64,000 bases of DNA from Nostoc sp. 'Lobaria pulmonaria (5183) cyanobiont' (GTDB taxonomy: Bacteria > Cyanobacteriota > Cyanobacteriia > Cyanobacteriales > Nostocaceae): positions 4,076,545-4,140,544 of the forward strand of contig NZ_CP026692.1 in NCBI RefSeq assembly GCF_002949795.1, read 5' to 3'. The position numbers were made by a program, and so were the translations under genes. Below, piece after piece: positions 20,101 to 28,132 of this stretch. How positions within the stretch are numbered: the first letter of the stretch is position 1; every line of letters begins with the position of its first letter. A model generated the notes under the pieces. The model was not told the DNA's origin. It ran no database searches and saw only the letters and a list, made by a program, of their open reading frames with translations.

Positions 20101-20275
20101 AGAAACTCAAAAACGCTTGAAAGCGATTCAAAAACAAACTCAAAAGCAAGCTGAAGAAACCAAGAAAACCGTTGCAAATGCTGCGTGGTGGATATTTGGG
20201 ACAGCGATTACTTCTCTTTGCGCCAGTGTGATCGCAGGTGCGATCGCTGTGACTGGGATAACTTTACCTGGGTAA
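17153..20275 (+). CDS. Large membrane-anchored protein with tandem ~97-residue helical repeats
   Basis: A 1040-residue protein. The N-terminus has a hydrophobic leader and three membrane segments (about residues 40-60, 95-115 and 120-145); the C-terminus has one more (TSLCASVIAGAIAVTGI). Between them is a long charged helical region. Five clear repeats of about 97 residues begin near residues 510, 607, 702, 800 and 898. Each opens with a YLRNTNKDELNPEGIKRDF-like line, then LLDDPQAG, then FDRDTLVQLLSQRQDISEEEAN. Two more divergent copies lie near 193-280 and 425-497. The family was not recognised. A strong terminator follows, so the gene is monocistronic. Confidence 0.85.
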   Translation: MFQGVLIIWGWNWLPLGLAPITLAQEVLTPEEASVVFSGPKLLMALLAGVLMAFAFQLLLTNFSVAVGISSWEIDSDSDNESESLGKTIRKGQAKVGTWALITVSIALFIACFLAVKLSLIESAFLGAIIGVVIWSTYFSLVIWLGSSAVGSLIGSISNTVTSGFQTLMGTATAGIGANSAKKQLVSTVEDITAAVRREFTSGFDSEGIKNTLQSSLGSLQLPKLDIKEIRSQFDQLLKDTDLQSVANSDLLQNIDRQTFVDLISSRGDLSKEDINSIADQFEGAWQQALNRKNPTEQVINLLKSATPEELNSEQLGERLQELVTIGGGNGNGVIKQAIRYGLSAAAPAVLERVNLSNIDVDKITTQLQKLKEKIKDVDVDQITEQLQKFKKQASEQVSAKLPISLENAIKADVEEYILHSFPWHFNRITLVDEFKEVIYDVNADPTTVRRELEEINQEYFTNLLKERGDISEARVKEISEQMESDRLEVLETVKQAQTREKGQDFRSRIEDYLRSTGKDELNPEGIERDFGKLLDDPQAGFEDLSSRFGQFDRDTFVQLLSQRQDISEEEANNIVSQLERNRDNLLNRARELQEQAKAKADELRQRVEDYLRNTNKDELNPEAIKREFKVLLDDPQAGISLLRSRLSQFDRDTLVQLLSQRQDLSEEQVNQTLDQLEAVRDSILQVPQQAKEQYEKTTKAIAEYLRNTNLEELDPEGIRGDLEKLLDDPKAGALALRDRLSNVDRETLVKLVSQRGDLSQEQVNQIIDRAQDAIGDILRAPRRLAKRTTQQALDFEANLEKYLRNTNKEELNPEGIKRDLQLLLSSPRAGIGNLTDRASKFDRSTIVALLSQREDISEEEANRIVDQIDSVRSSIVEQFQQIQQRVQSVLDGVFAKVRNYLNSLNRSELNYEGIKQDFAKVFDDPQAGFEALRDRLSEFDRDTLVAVLSSREDISEADANRIINQIEAARDGVLQRAERIQKETQKRLKAIQKQTQKQAEETKKTVANAAWWIFGTAITSLCASVIAGAIAVTGITLPG

Positions 20276-20308
20276 AATATCTTCATCATCAGGAATTTAG
20301 AGAAATAC

Positions 20309-20350
20309 AAAGTGGTATTCAGTTTTTATAAATGAATGCCACTTTTTTTT
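20309..20350 (+). terminator. Intrinsic terminator of the 1040-residue protein gene
   Basis: A 13-base inverted repeat (arms 20309-20321 and 20333-20345, one G-U pair) runs into eight T residues at 20343-20350, 34 bases after the stop codon. Confidence 0.9.
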
Positions 20351-20467
20351 ATGAAAACAAGTACTATCGTCTGTACTACCATGACCTTGTTATGCCGATA
20401 TTTATTAAAAAACCTCTTTGAACAAAGATTTCATATTTCGTTATGGCAAGAGTAATAAAACAGAACG

Positions 20468-21043
20468 ATTGACGGCGGATTTGACAGTAACGATAAGATT
20501 AATGGCGGATCTGGCGACGATCGGATTCAAGGTGGAGCTGGCAACGATACGATTAACGGCGTATCTGGCAACGATCGAATTGACGGCGGATCTGGTGACG
20601 ATCGGATTGATGCCGGATTTAACAAGGATACGATTAACGGCAGTTCTGGCAACGATACGATTAGCGGTGATTTTGGTAACGGTGGTATCCTCACTGGTGT
20701 AGGTGGAACTGATGTTCTCACTGGAGGATCGGGTAACGATGTTTTCGATTTCAACTTCGTTTCAGAGAGTCAACCTGGTTTATTGCAGGATGCGATCGCT
20801 GATTTTGTTGGGAACGGTATCCTTGCAGGGGATCGAATCGATTTATCTACCATCGACGCCAACTCCATTAAAGAGGGCAACCAAGCCTTCACTTTTATCG
20901 GCAGTCGTGCATTCTTTGCAACCAGTCAAATCCGTTATTGAGCAGGTATTCTCCAAGGTAGCACTGATGGGGATCTGTCGGCTGAGTTTGAAATTCGGCT
21001 TGCAGGAGCGCCACAACTAGTAGCAAGCGACATTATCCTTTAA
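20468..21043 (+). pseudogene. RTX-type calcium-binding protein, decayed copy 1
   Basis: The frame encodes RTX nonapeptide repeats (GGSGDDRIQGG, GGSGDDRIDAG) followed by the domain also found in the intact copy at 22680-23342: NGILAGDRIDLSTIDAN, FTFIGS, and the end ASDIIL. There is no start codon in this frame, because a TAA lies at about 20456, and an in-frame TGA at 20939-20941 replaces the Ser codon of RYSGG. It is therefore broken at both ends. The 3' hairpin 21054-21075 is the counterpart of the one after the intact gene. Confidence 0.9.
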
Positions 21044-21053
21044 TTTAATATTA

Positions 21054-21075
21054 TCTGCCTTGAAAATAAGGCAGA
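21054..21075 (+). terminator. Hairpin after decayed RTX copy 1
   Basis: Inverted repeat TCTGCCTT/AAGGCAGA (21054-21061 and 21068-21075), directly equivalent to the hairpin at 23352-23373 behind the intact RTX gene. There is no T run, so the terminator role is uncertain. Confidence 0.55.
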
Positions 21076-21167
21076 ATACATAATTTTGATAATTGAATAG
21101 TCGCAAATAGAGATAAGTTTAGCTTGCCTCTGTTATAGTTTATAGTTATTAAATTGCGCTGCGTATA

Positions 21168-21285
21168 CATGAGAAAATCAGGTAATACAATTACAACTGT
21201 TGCGATGATGCCACTTAATGAAAAAGATGTCAGATAATTTGAGAAGGCAAGTTGTGACGCAAGGGATGTAGCGATCGCACTGGTT
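21168..21285 (+). pseudogene. Duplicated 5' end of ilvD, decayed
   Basis: This stretch is a diverged copy of the upstream region and first codons of ilvD (compare 24012-24130). The shared start reads GAGAAAATCAGGTAATACAA. An ATG near 21222 opens MSDNLRRQVVTQGM and then hits TAG, matching [14 protein letters not shown] of the real IlvD. Nothing of ilvD beyond about 18 codons is present. Confidence 0.85.
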
Positions 21286-21543
21286 AACAAGGCTTTTAAG
21301 TTTTTGGCAATTATTTCCTTATACATAACTAGATAAATCACCCAATAAATCTCAAAAAGCAAAATCAACCCTATCTGAACAAAGGTTTACGATTTTGCTT
21401 TAACGAGAGGAATAAAATAAGGTTAATTACTCTTTCTTATAGATAGAAAAAATTAGGCTTGAAAGTAATACTATAGTCTTGTGATTATGAATAAAATCAA
21501 AATGTTCTAAAATTTATATGTTTCTGTACGAGGAAGTTTACTT

Positions 21544-21807
21544 GTGTTATGGCAGCCTACTGCAACCAGTAAAGACATAAGGACATCACATCACTCTTGG
21601 CATAATTTTGATGCCAACGTCATCAATACATCTAGTGCTTGTCAAATCTTCAAACTTAACAGCAAAGACCTGTTGGAATCAGGTGTGCGTCAGGTTCGTT
21701 ATTCAGGAGGTATTCTTCAAGGTAACATTGATGGGGACCTGTCGGCTGAGTTTGAGATTGGACTGACAGGAGCACCACCACTACTGGCAAGCGACATCAT
21801 TCTTTAA
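21544..21807 (+). pseudogene. RTX gene remnant, copy 2 (C-terminal piece)
   Basis: The last ~42 codons (VRQVRYSGGILQGNIDGDLS, ending LLASDIIL) match the C-terminus of the intact RTX protein. No calcium-binding nonapeptides remain. The first ~45 codons are unrelated to RTX sequence and partly match the non-coding remnant at about 22320-22475. The frame opens with an apparent TTG/GTG-type start but is probably a deletion product, not a functional gene. Confidence 0.75.
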
Positions 21808-21974
21808 TCTAATAGACCTCTTGCAAAAGCGCTTCACACCCAACTTCTAAGAGCAAGCGCTTGGGGGTGGGGTTCTTATTTATGATTTACACCTAATGTG
21901 AATTACAGCCTGATCCTGGGAGGCTTCACCTCCAGTGACTTTACCATAGGCAGCAGCCCTCTTGAAATACATTT

Positions 21975-21990
21975 CCAGTCTTAAGACTGG
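21975..21990. repeat. Perfect 16-base palindrome
   Basis: CCAGTCTTAAGACTGG is self-complementary over its full length. It lies in the gene-free stretch between RTX remnants. Its role is unknown. Confidence 0.6.
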
Positions 21991-22019
21991 GAACGAATTC
22001 AAGTTACACAAATCTTTAG

Positions 22020-22490
22020 GCTTTTTTTAGGGTCATGGTCTAACAAAGCTTTTAACTTATTGGCAATTATTTGTTATATCTAACTACAAAAACCACTAAA
22101 CAAATATCAATATGCAAAATTAACCCTATCTGAACAAAGGGTTTCGATTTTATTATGGTGAGAGGATAAAAGAAAGCTAATTATTATTTATCAAGAGAAA
22201 ATTGTCCTGGAAGATAATGCTATAGTGTTGTTATTCTGAATACAGGAATATTTTATTTAAATCTATATAATTACGTAGGATGAAATCTACTTATTCATTA
22301 GTATTTTTCCGATGTAATGACTGAAAACATAAGTTATTAGGACATTAAAGGAGTTTTATTGAAATTTTGATATAAACATCATCAAAAATATCCAGTATTT
22401 CTTAAATATTCTCAAATATTCTCAAATATTCAAACTTAATAGTCAAGACCTGTTTCAATCAGATTTGTTTCAAAAATATATTGCTACTTG
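22020..22490 (+). other. Further remnants of the RTX upstream module
   Basis: The stretch 22031-22175 repeats the sequence before copy 2 (21281-21415): GGCAATTATT, then AACCCTATCTGAACAAAGG, then a run resembling GAGAGGAATAAAATAAGG. The piece at 22430-22475 (TTCAAACTTAATAGTCAAGA) matches 21650-21685. No reading frame survives. A shorter version of the same upstream block precedes copy 1 at about 20416-20460. Confidence 0.75.
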
Positions 22491-22679
22491 CAAGCTTTTG
22501 ACCTTGTTTTGTCGGCATTGCTAAATGAAAGTGTGAAATTCCCAAATTCTATGTTTAAAATTGTTTATTTTATGCTTTTCAAGGAGACCAAATTTATACT
22601 CTTAATTCAGCAATGCCGTTTTATAATGGGGAAGTAAAGACGTAATTTTTTTTACTCTAAGTTTAGGAGAAACTCATCA

Positions 22680-23342
22680 ATGGCAACTTCAATATCAATC
22701 TCCTCTGGTAGCGGCAGTGTTAGTAGCAGTTCTAGTAGTCATAGCAGTAGTAGCAATAATGGTCAGAGCGATATCATTAACGTTAGTGGTGGCAACAGTA
22801 CCCTTATAGGTGGTAGTGGCAACAGTCTCCTTAACGGTGGTGGCGGCAACGATAACCTCTTTGGTAATGCTGGCAACGATACTCTTAACGGTGGTGCTGG
22901 CAATGATAGCCTGAATGGCGGTACTGGCAAAGATATTCTCACTGCAGGATCGGGTAATGATACTCTCATCGGCGGTGATGGGGATGATGTCCTGACTGGC
23001 GGTACTGGCAAAGACATTCTCACTGGAGGATCGGGTAATGATATTTTCAAGTACAACTCAACTTCTGAGAGTCTACTTTCGTCACGTGACTTAATCACTG
23101 ACTTTCGTGGAAACGGTAGTTTGCCAGGCGATCGAATCGATGTATCTACTATCGATGCCAATTTCACTATTGGGGGCAACCAAGCTTTCACTTTCATTGG
23201 GAGTGGCCAATTCTCCGCACCGGGTCAAATCCGTTATTCTGGAGGTGTTCTGCAAGGTAACACTGATGGGAGTCTGTCGGCTAATTTTGAAATTCGGCTT
23301 ATAGGATCACCACAATTAGTGTCAAGTGACCTCATCCTTTAA
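22680..23342 (+). CDS. RTX calcium-binding protein, intact copy
   Basis: A 220-residue hemolysin-type calcium-binding protein. After a Ser-rich start (residues 1-30) come about nine glycine-rich nonapeptides of the GGxGxDxLx type (GGAGNDSLNGG, GGDGDDVLTGG, GGSGNDIF; residues ~40-125), which fold into a calcium-bound parallel beta roll. A ~90-residue C-terminal domain follows, with LITDFRGNG, GDRIDVSTIDANF and FTFIGSGQF, ending SSDLIL. Such proteins are normally exported by type I secretion through C-terminal signals; no exporter is in the window. It is the only undamaged member of the local duplicated set. Confidence 0.9.
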   Translation: MATSISISSGSGSVSSSSSSHSSSSNNGQSDIINVSGGNSTLIGGSGNSLLNGGGGNDNLFGNAGNDTLNGGAGNDSLNGGTGKDILTAGSGNDTLIGGDGDDVLTGGTGKDILTGGSGNDIFKYNSTSESLLSSRDLITDFRGNGSLPGDRIDVSTIDANFTIGGNQAFTFIGSGQFSAPGQIRYSGGVLQGNTDGSLSANFEIRLIGSPQLVSSDLIL

Positions 23343-23351
23343 TTTAATATT

Positions 23352-23373
23352 CCTGCCTTGAAAATAAGGCAGG
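23352..23373 (+). terminator. Hairpin after intact RTX gene
   Basis: Eight-base inverted repeat CCTGCCTT/AAGGCAGG (23352-23359 and 23366-23373) ten bases after the stop codon. There is no T run. The same hairpin follows decayed copy 1. Confidence 0.6.
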
Positions 23374-23631
23374 AGGCAGAAGGCAGAAGGCACTAGAGAA
23401 TGAAAATATCTCTTTCCAGTCCTTAGTTCCTAGTCACTATTTTCAAGGCAGATATAATTTGGAAGAAGAACTCTACTGCAAAGCTAGAGTGTCTCCGCTT
23501 TGCACCGGAATCAATATCAATATACTGTGCTATAAACGTAGAAAGTCAGAGCTTAAACTTGCAGCAATGACTTTTTTTCATATTTAAATTCGTATTACTA
23601 TCCTAGTATTTCCGGCACTCTAAATGCCTAA

Positions 23632-23726
23632 TACCATTTCTTTGTGAGGCTGCGCCAAATTTTCTTTCTTCCTTTGTATCCTTCTCTGACGAAACGCTGC
23701 GCGAATGCGCCCTTTGCGGTTCGTTC
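23632..23726 (-). repeat. Dispersed ~100-bp repeat, inverted relative to 44960-45078
   Basis: The reverse complement of this stretch closely matches 44960-45078. Shared blocks include CATTCGCGCAGCG, AGAGAAGGA, GGCGCAGCCTCACAAAGAAA and TGGTAT. The other copy has an expanded AAAG microsatellite in the middle. Neither copy codes for protein. Confidence 0.8.
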
Positions 23727-24071
23727 CTTATACAGCAGTTTGTAAGTAAATGAGGTACAAAATGCAAGACTCAACATCAGATAAAATATAGTTTCTACCT
23801 CCTGCCTCCTGCCTCAAAACCCGTAACTTTTTACTTCATGCCAAAGAAAACTGCTGTATAATTTAGTGCATTTTTATACAAAATTGGTATAGCACACAAG
23901 AATCATTCCTATTTTATACAAACGGTTAGATGAAGATTTATTCTAATTATGACTGACTAAAAGACACGGTGAAACATAGAGAATTACTCATATTCGATCG
24001 CATCGCCCAGGCATGAGAAAATCAGGTAATACAATCGCAACTGTTGCGATGATGGCACGGAAGGAAAAAAG

Positions 24072-25757
24072 ATGTCGGAGAATTTGAGAAGCCAAATTGT
24101 AACGCAAGGGGTGCAGCGATCGCCTAATCGAGCTATGCTGCGTGCAGTTGGTTTTAAAGATGAAGATTTCAATAAAGCCATTGTGGGCATTGCCAATGGT
24201 TACAGCACGATCACCCCCTGCAATATGGGGATAAATCAACTAGCACTCGTAGCAGAAGTTGGGATTAAAACCGCCGGAGCAATGCCACAAATGTTTGGCA
24301 CAATTACCATCAGCGATGGGATTTCGATGGGAACTGAAGGGATGAAATATTCCCTAGTATCGCGGGAAGTCATCGCCGATTCCATTGAAACCGCCTGTAC
24401 CGGACAAAGTATGGATGGTGTGCTAGCCATTGGCGGTTGTGATAAAAATATGCCAGGGGCAATGCTGGCGATCGCTCGGATGAATATCCCTGCAATATTC
24501 GTTTACGGTGGCACAATTAAACCCGGTCACTACAACGGACGCGATTTAACTGTTGTCAGTTCTTTTGAAGCTGTTGGTCAATACAGTGCTGGAAAAATTG
24601 ACGAAAAGGAATTATTAGAAGTTGAAAATCGAGCTTGTCCTGGTGCGGGTTCCTGCGGGGGAATGTTCACAGCTAACACCATGTCTTCAGCATTTGAAGC
24701 GCTGGGGATGAGTTTATCCTATTCCTCGACAATGGCGGCAGAAGATGCCGAAAAAGCCGACAGCACGGAAAAATCAGCATTTGTGTTAGTCGAAGCCATT
24801 CGCAAACAAATCTTACCCCGCCAAATTATCACCCGTAAATCTATAGAGAATGCCATCTCTGTGATCATGGCAGTCGGTGGTTCGACCAATGCAGTACTGC
24901 ACTTTTTAGCGATCGCCCGCGCTGCTGATGTAGAGTTAACTATAGACGACTTTGAAACTATCCGCGCCCGCGTTCCCGTTTTGTGTGATTTGAAACCAAG
25001 TGGTAAATATGTTGCTACAGATTTGCACAAAGCTGGTGGTATTCCGCAAGTTATGAAAATGTTACTTGTGCATGATTTATTACATGGTGATAGCCTCACC
25101 ATCAGCGGTCAAACCATTGCAGAGATATTAGCAGACATACCAGAAGAACCATCTGCCAATCAAGATGTGATTCGGACTTGGAATAACCCAATGTATGCTC
25201 AAGGACATTTAGCCATCCTCAGAGGTAATCTGGCAACAGAAGGGGCGGTCGCCAAAATTACTGGGGTAAAAAAGCCAGTAATTACCGGGCCTGCACGGGT
25301 GTTTGAATCGGAAGAAGCTTCTTTAGATGCAATTTTGGCGGGTAAAATTCAAGCTGGTGATATTCTCATCATCCGCTACGAAGGGCCTAGAGGCGGCCCT
25401 GGAATGCGAGAAATGTTGGCTCCCACCTCAGCAATTATCGGTGCTGGTTTGGGTGATGCTGTAGGATTAATTACCGACGGACGCTTTTCTGGCGGTACTT
25501 ACGGCATGGTGGTTGGTCATGTTGCACCAGAAGCCGCCGTTGGTGGTACGATCGCGCTTGTAGAAGAAGGCGATAGTATTACTATTGATGCACCCGCTCG
25601 TTTATTGCAGTTGAACGTATCCGAAGAAGAATTGGCCCGTCGTCATGCCAACTGGCAACCTCCGGCTCCACGTTACACTAAAGGCGTGTTGGCGAAATAT
25701 GCCAAATTAGTATCTTCTAGCAGTGTTGGTGCTGTGACAGATTTGGACTTGTTTTAA
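24072..25757 (+). CDS. ilvD: Dihydroxy-acid dehydratase
   Basis: A 561-residue iron-sulfur dehydratase for valine, leucine and isoleucine synthesis; it converts 2,3-dihydroxy-acids to 2-keto acids. The cluster cysteines are in place: Cys50 (ITPCNMG), Cys123 (GGCDKNMPG) and Cys195 ([16 protein letters not shown]). The C-terminal [11 protein letters not shown] with the catalytic serine is also seen. Length is normal. The ATG at 24072 follows a weak ribosome site (GGAAGG at 24059-24064). A decayed copy of this 5' region lies at 21168-21285. A possible inverted repeat (25780-25789 with 25801-25810) follows the stop. Confidence 0.97.
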   Translation: MSENLRSQIVTQGVQRSPNRAMLRAVGFKDEDFNKAIVGIANGYSTITPCNMGINQLALVAEVGIKTAGAMPQMFGTITISDGISMGTEGMKYSLVSREVIADSIETACTGQSMDGVLAIGGCDKNMPGAMLAIARMNIPAIFVYGGTIKPGHYNGRDLTVVSSFEAVGQYSAGKIDEKELLEVENRACPGAGSCGGMFTANTMSSAFEALGMSLSYSSTMAAEDAEKADSTEKSAFVLVEAIRKQILPRQIITRKSIENAISVIMAVGGSTNAVLHFLAIARAADVELTIDDFETIRARVPVLCDLKPSGKYVATDLHKAGGIPQVMKMLLVHDLLHGDSLTISGQTIAEILADIPEEPSANQDVIRTWNNPMYAQGHLAILRGNLATEGAVAKITGVKKPVITGPARVFESEEASLDAILAGKIQAGDILIIRYEGPRGGPGMREMLAPTSAIIGAGLGDAVGLITDGRFSGGTYGMVVGHVAPEAAVGGTIALVEEGDSITIDAPARLLQLNVSEEELARRHANWQPPAPRYTKGVLAKYAKLVSSSSVGAVTDLDLF

Positions 25758-25849
25758 TTAACCTGACATGATCTGAACTACCTACACTGACCGCTAGGTA
25801 CAGTGTGGGTAATTTACTCTAAAGTTATACCTCTCCATTCCCTACCACC

Positions 25850-25878
25850 TTGACTTATACATGGGAAATATGTATAAT
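25850..25878 (+). promoter_or_regulatory. Sigma70-type promoter of the Mn riboswitch transcript
   Basis: TTGACT at 25850-25855 and TATAAT at 25873-25878 are separated by exactly 17 bases. Transcription would start a few bases before the riboswitch that begins near 25891. Confidence 0.85.
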
Positions 25879-25890
25879 TGCGATCGCATA

Positions 25891-26010
25891 GAAGGGGAGT
25901 AGCTGCTGGCAAAAAATATAAAAGCCAGTACATCTGAATCAACATACTGGCGATGAGCCTGGTTCAGGTGGCAAGTAATCAATATTTGAAAGCGAGACCT
26001 TCACTAAGTT
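25891..26010 (+). promoter_or_regulatory. yybP-ykoY family Mn2+ riboswitch
   Basis: The conserved landmarks of the yybP-ykoY aptamer are present in order: the 5' GGGGAGTAGC (25894-25903), a paired GCTGGC/GCCAG stem, the internal loop with CAACATACTGG (25940-25950), and the 3' GCGAGACCTTC (25992-26002). The family binds Mn2+ and usually activates Mn exporter genes. The next gene is a UPF0016 Mn exporter, which supports the assignment. The 3' strand of the closing helix overlaps the 5' arm of the terminator that follows, so ligand binding would release transcription. Confidence 0.9.
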
Positions 26011-26044
26011 CACACCGAAAAGTGTAAACTTGGTGAGGTCTTTT
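25995..26044 (+). terminator. Riboswitch-controlled terminator
   Basis: Long inverted repeat with arms 25995-26010 and 26027-26041, an inner CACA/TGTG extension, and a T run at 26041-26044. It shares AGACCTTC with the aptamer's closing stem. It ends 51 bases before the exporter start codon. Confidence 0.8.
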
Positions 26045-26095
26045 GGCTCTCATCAAGCTTCACATCGGTAAACGATTCTTCAGGAGCTTGAGAGA

Positions 26096-26716
26096 GTGTT
26101 AACAGCTTTTACCGCAGGTTTATTACTAATTACAGTTTCAGAACTAGGCGATAAAACATTTTTTATTGCTGTAATTTTGGCAATGCACCACCCAAGGCGG
26201 CTGGTATTTATAGGTGTGACAACTGCTTTGGCGGCGATGACAATCCTTTCGGTGATATTTGGACAAGCGGTATCTTTGTTGCCAAAAGTTTATATTCATT
26301 ATGCCGAAATAGCTTTATTTATTGCCTTCGGTATCAAGCTGTTGTATGACGCTAGTAAGATGTCCGTTGCTGCTTGTGATACAGAAGTTGTAGAAGAAGC
26401 TGAGGCTGCGGTAAAACAAGCAGATTTGCAGTTACCAAAGCAAAAGACTTCCTTAGCAATTGTCATAGAAGCCTTTGTGTTGACATTTATGGCAGAGTGG
26501 GGCGATCGCACCCAAATTGCCACTATTGCCCTATCAGCAGGCAATAACCCCATTGGAGTCACAATAGGTGCAATTTTAGGACATTCCTTATGTGCTGCGA
26601 TCGCAGTTATCGGCGGCAAAATGATTGCCGGACGTATTTCTGAGCGTCAACTAACCTTTATTGGCGGATGCCTGTTTTTAGTCTTTGGTGTAGTTGCAGC
26701 CATTGAGGGAGCATGA
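26096..26716 (+). CDS. mnx: Mn2+ exporter of the UPF0016 (GDT1/TMEM165/Mnx) family
   Basis: A 206-residue membrane protein with two copies of the family motif E-x-G-D-[KR]-T: SELGDKTFFI in the first half and AEWGDRTQIA in the second. Each half has three hydrophobic segments, separated by a polar loop rich in Glu, Val and Gln at about 100-118. In Synechocystis this family (Mnx) moves Mn2+ out of the cytoplasm and is needed for Mn tolerance and photosystem II supply. The start is GTG at 26096 with AGGAG at 26082-26086. Control by the riboswitch and terminator just upstream is expected. Confidence 0.93.
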   Translation: MLTAFTAGLLLITVSELGDKTFFIAVILAMHHPRRLVFIGVTTALAAMTILSVIFGQAVSLLPKVYIHYAEIALFIAFGIKLLYDASKMSVAACDTEVVEEAEAAVKQADLQLPKQKTSLAIVIEAFVLTFMAEWGDRTQIATIALSAGNNPIGVTIGAILGHSLCAAIAVIGGKMIAGRISERQLTFIGGCLFLVFGVVAAIEGA

Positions 26717-26751
26717 GGGGAAGAAGTAGGGGAGCAGAGGATTACGGAAGG

Positions 26752-26856
26752 CAAGGGGACAAGGGGACAAGCTGACAAAAATTAGAACTTGCAACAAGTC
26801 TTTCCCTTCTCCTTGTCCCCAAGTCTCTTCCCCATGCCTCATGCCCAATGCCCAAT
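26752..26856. repeat. Dispersed repeats between convergent genes
   Basis: The stretch 26752-26820 is the inverse of 11097-11150 (core AGAACTTGCAACAAGTC). Variants of CATGCCTCATGCCCAATGCCC at 26833-26856 are STRR-like. Non-coding. Confidence 0.7.
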
Positions 26857-26860
26857 ACCC

Positions 26861-27754
26861 TTACTTGGGCTGACTTTCCGGTGAAGGCGCGGGAGATGCA
26901 ACAGGATTAGGTGTGGGGGAAGCCGTTGCTGCCTTTTTAATTCCGTCTTTGTACTCAGCAGGTGCTAAAGCTACGGCACTATCAAACAAATGTTTTGCAT
27001 CTGCGTCTTTACCCTGTTGTTTCAGGAGCATCGCTTTTGCCACGACGGGGCGAAAATCCTTGGGATCTTTCTTAATTGCCTGGTCATAAACAGAGCTAGC
27101 TTGAGCGTAGCGTTTCTGGGAAGCATGAACAGAACCTAACAGCACCTGCACGGCTACTATATCTACACTTCCAGGCTGAATTGTATTTGCTTGGGCTGCG
27201 TTAGAGAGGGTTTCTTGCAACAAACCAATGGCTGCTTCGGGGCGTTGCTGACTGATCAATAGAGCCACCATTCCTCGCAAAGCATTCAAATCGCCTGGTT
27301 TAATGGATAAAATCGAGCGATAAGCTTGAGCGGCTCCTTCGCGATCGCCAATTTGCTGTTTGGCTTGAGCTAGTAACACTGAATATTCTGACTGTTCGGG
27401 ATTCAGTTTTGCTAGCTTTTCTAGGGGTTCAATGACAACTTGGATATCAGCTGGTTTAACCTCGCTTTTATCTTTTTGACTCAGTAATTGCAGCCGTGCT
27501 TGTAACAGACCCTTAAGCGCAGTCTGATTTTCTGGTTCCCTTTGCAAAACCTGTTCATAACCCCGTACTTCGTCTTCCAGTTTTGATTTTTGGTCAGCGG
27601 AGGGCAAACTGCCTCTGGTGCTAGCGGTATTTTGACTTGAGGGTGGCGTATTATTAAATGCTCCAATTATGGGAATCACCGAAACACCCACAAAAGCAAG
27701 AATTGCCACCGCTAAGACGACTTGAACTATCCAACGATTGCGCGGTTGAGACAC
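26861..27754 (-). CDS. TPR-repeat protein with an N-terminal membrane anchor
   Basis: A 297-residue protein. One hydrophobic helix (WIVQVVLAVAILAFVGVSVI, residues 8-27) anchors it in a membrane. A charged linker follows, then about five tetratricopeptide-like repeats (residues ~65-265), such as GYEQVLQREPENQTALKGL, AYRSILSIKPGDLNALRGM and VYDQAIKKDPKDFRPVVAK. The last 25 residues are Pro/Ser rich. The start is a GTG. TPRs mediate protein contacts; related cyanobacterial proteins help assemble thylakoid or envelope complexes, but no specific role can be given. Confidence 0.82.
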   Translation of the reverse strand: MSQPRNRWIVQVVLAVAILAFVGVSVIPIIGAFNNTPPSSQNTASTRGSLPSADQKSKLEDEVRGYEQVLQREPENQTALKGLLQARLQLLSQKDKSEVKPADIQVVIEPLEKLAKLNPEQSEYSVLLAQAKQQIGDREGAAQAYRSILSIKPGDLNALRGMVALLISQQRPEAAIGLLQETLSNAAQANTIQPGSVDIVAVQVLLGSVHASQKRYAQASSVYDQAIKKDPKDFRPVVAKAMLLKQQGKDADAKHLFDSAVALAPAEYKDGIKKAATASPTPNPVASPAPSPESQPK

Positions 27755-28132
27755 GGTTTTGTCTTTCTCCTAAATTTTAATGACATTATCATTTACACAA
27801 ATCGTAAAGTTAAAAATTTCCAAAACTTTGCGGAATACCGCCAATTGCCTGTGAATTTTATAACAATTAACTATCCACACTGCTAAAGTAAGTGATGACT
27901 TTAGGAGGAGCCGTCAGAATTGCAGCTATGATATGCTTCCGAAACTAGTGTAAAGCCGCTAAATTAGACATTTAGTGTTTATACATTAAATTTAGCGCCT
28001 TTAGGATTGTATAGAGTACCCTAGTGTGATTTTGTGAAAAGCCAATATACTTTCATCAGTCGCACAAATGCTCTTTCCAGCTGCCTTTGTAAAATCCCAC
28101 AATGGGATGTGTCTCCGCCGCAAGGAGTTTTT
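27755..28132. other. Divergent intergenic region with an inverted repeat
   Basis: Between the TPR gene and the hypothetical gene at 28133. It contains an inverted repeat CGCTAAATT/AATTTAGCG (27957-27965 and 27989-27997) that could be an operator or a leader hairpin. A frame open from 28034 lacks a ribosome site and is not preferred as the gene start. Confidence 0.4.
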
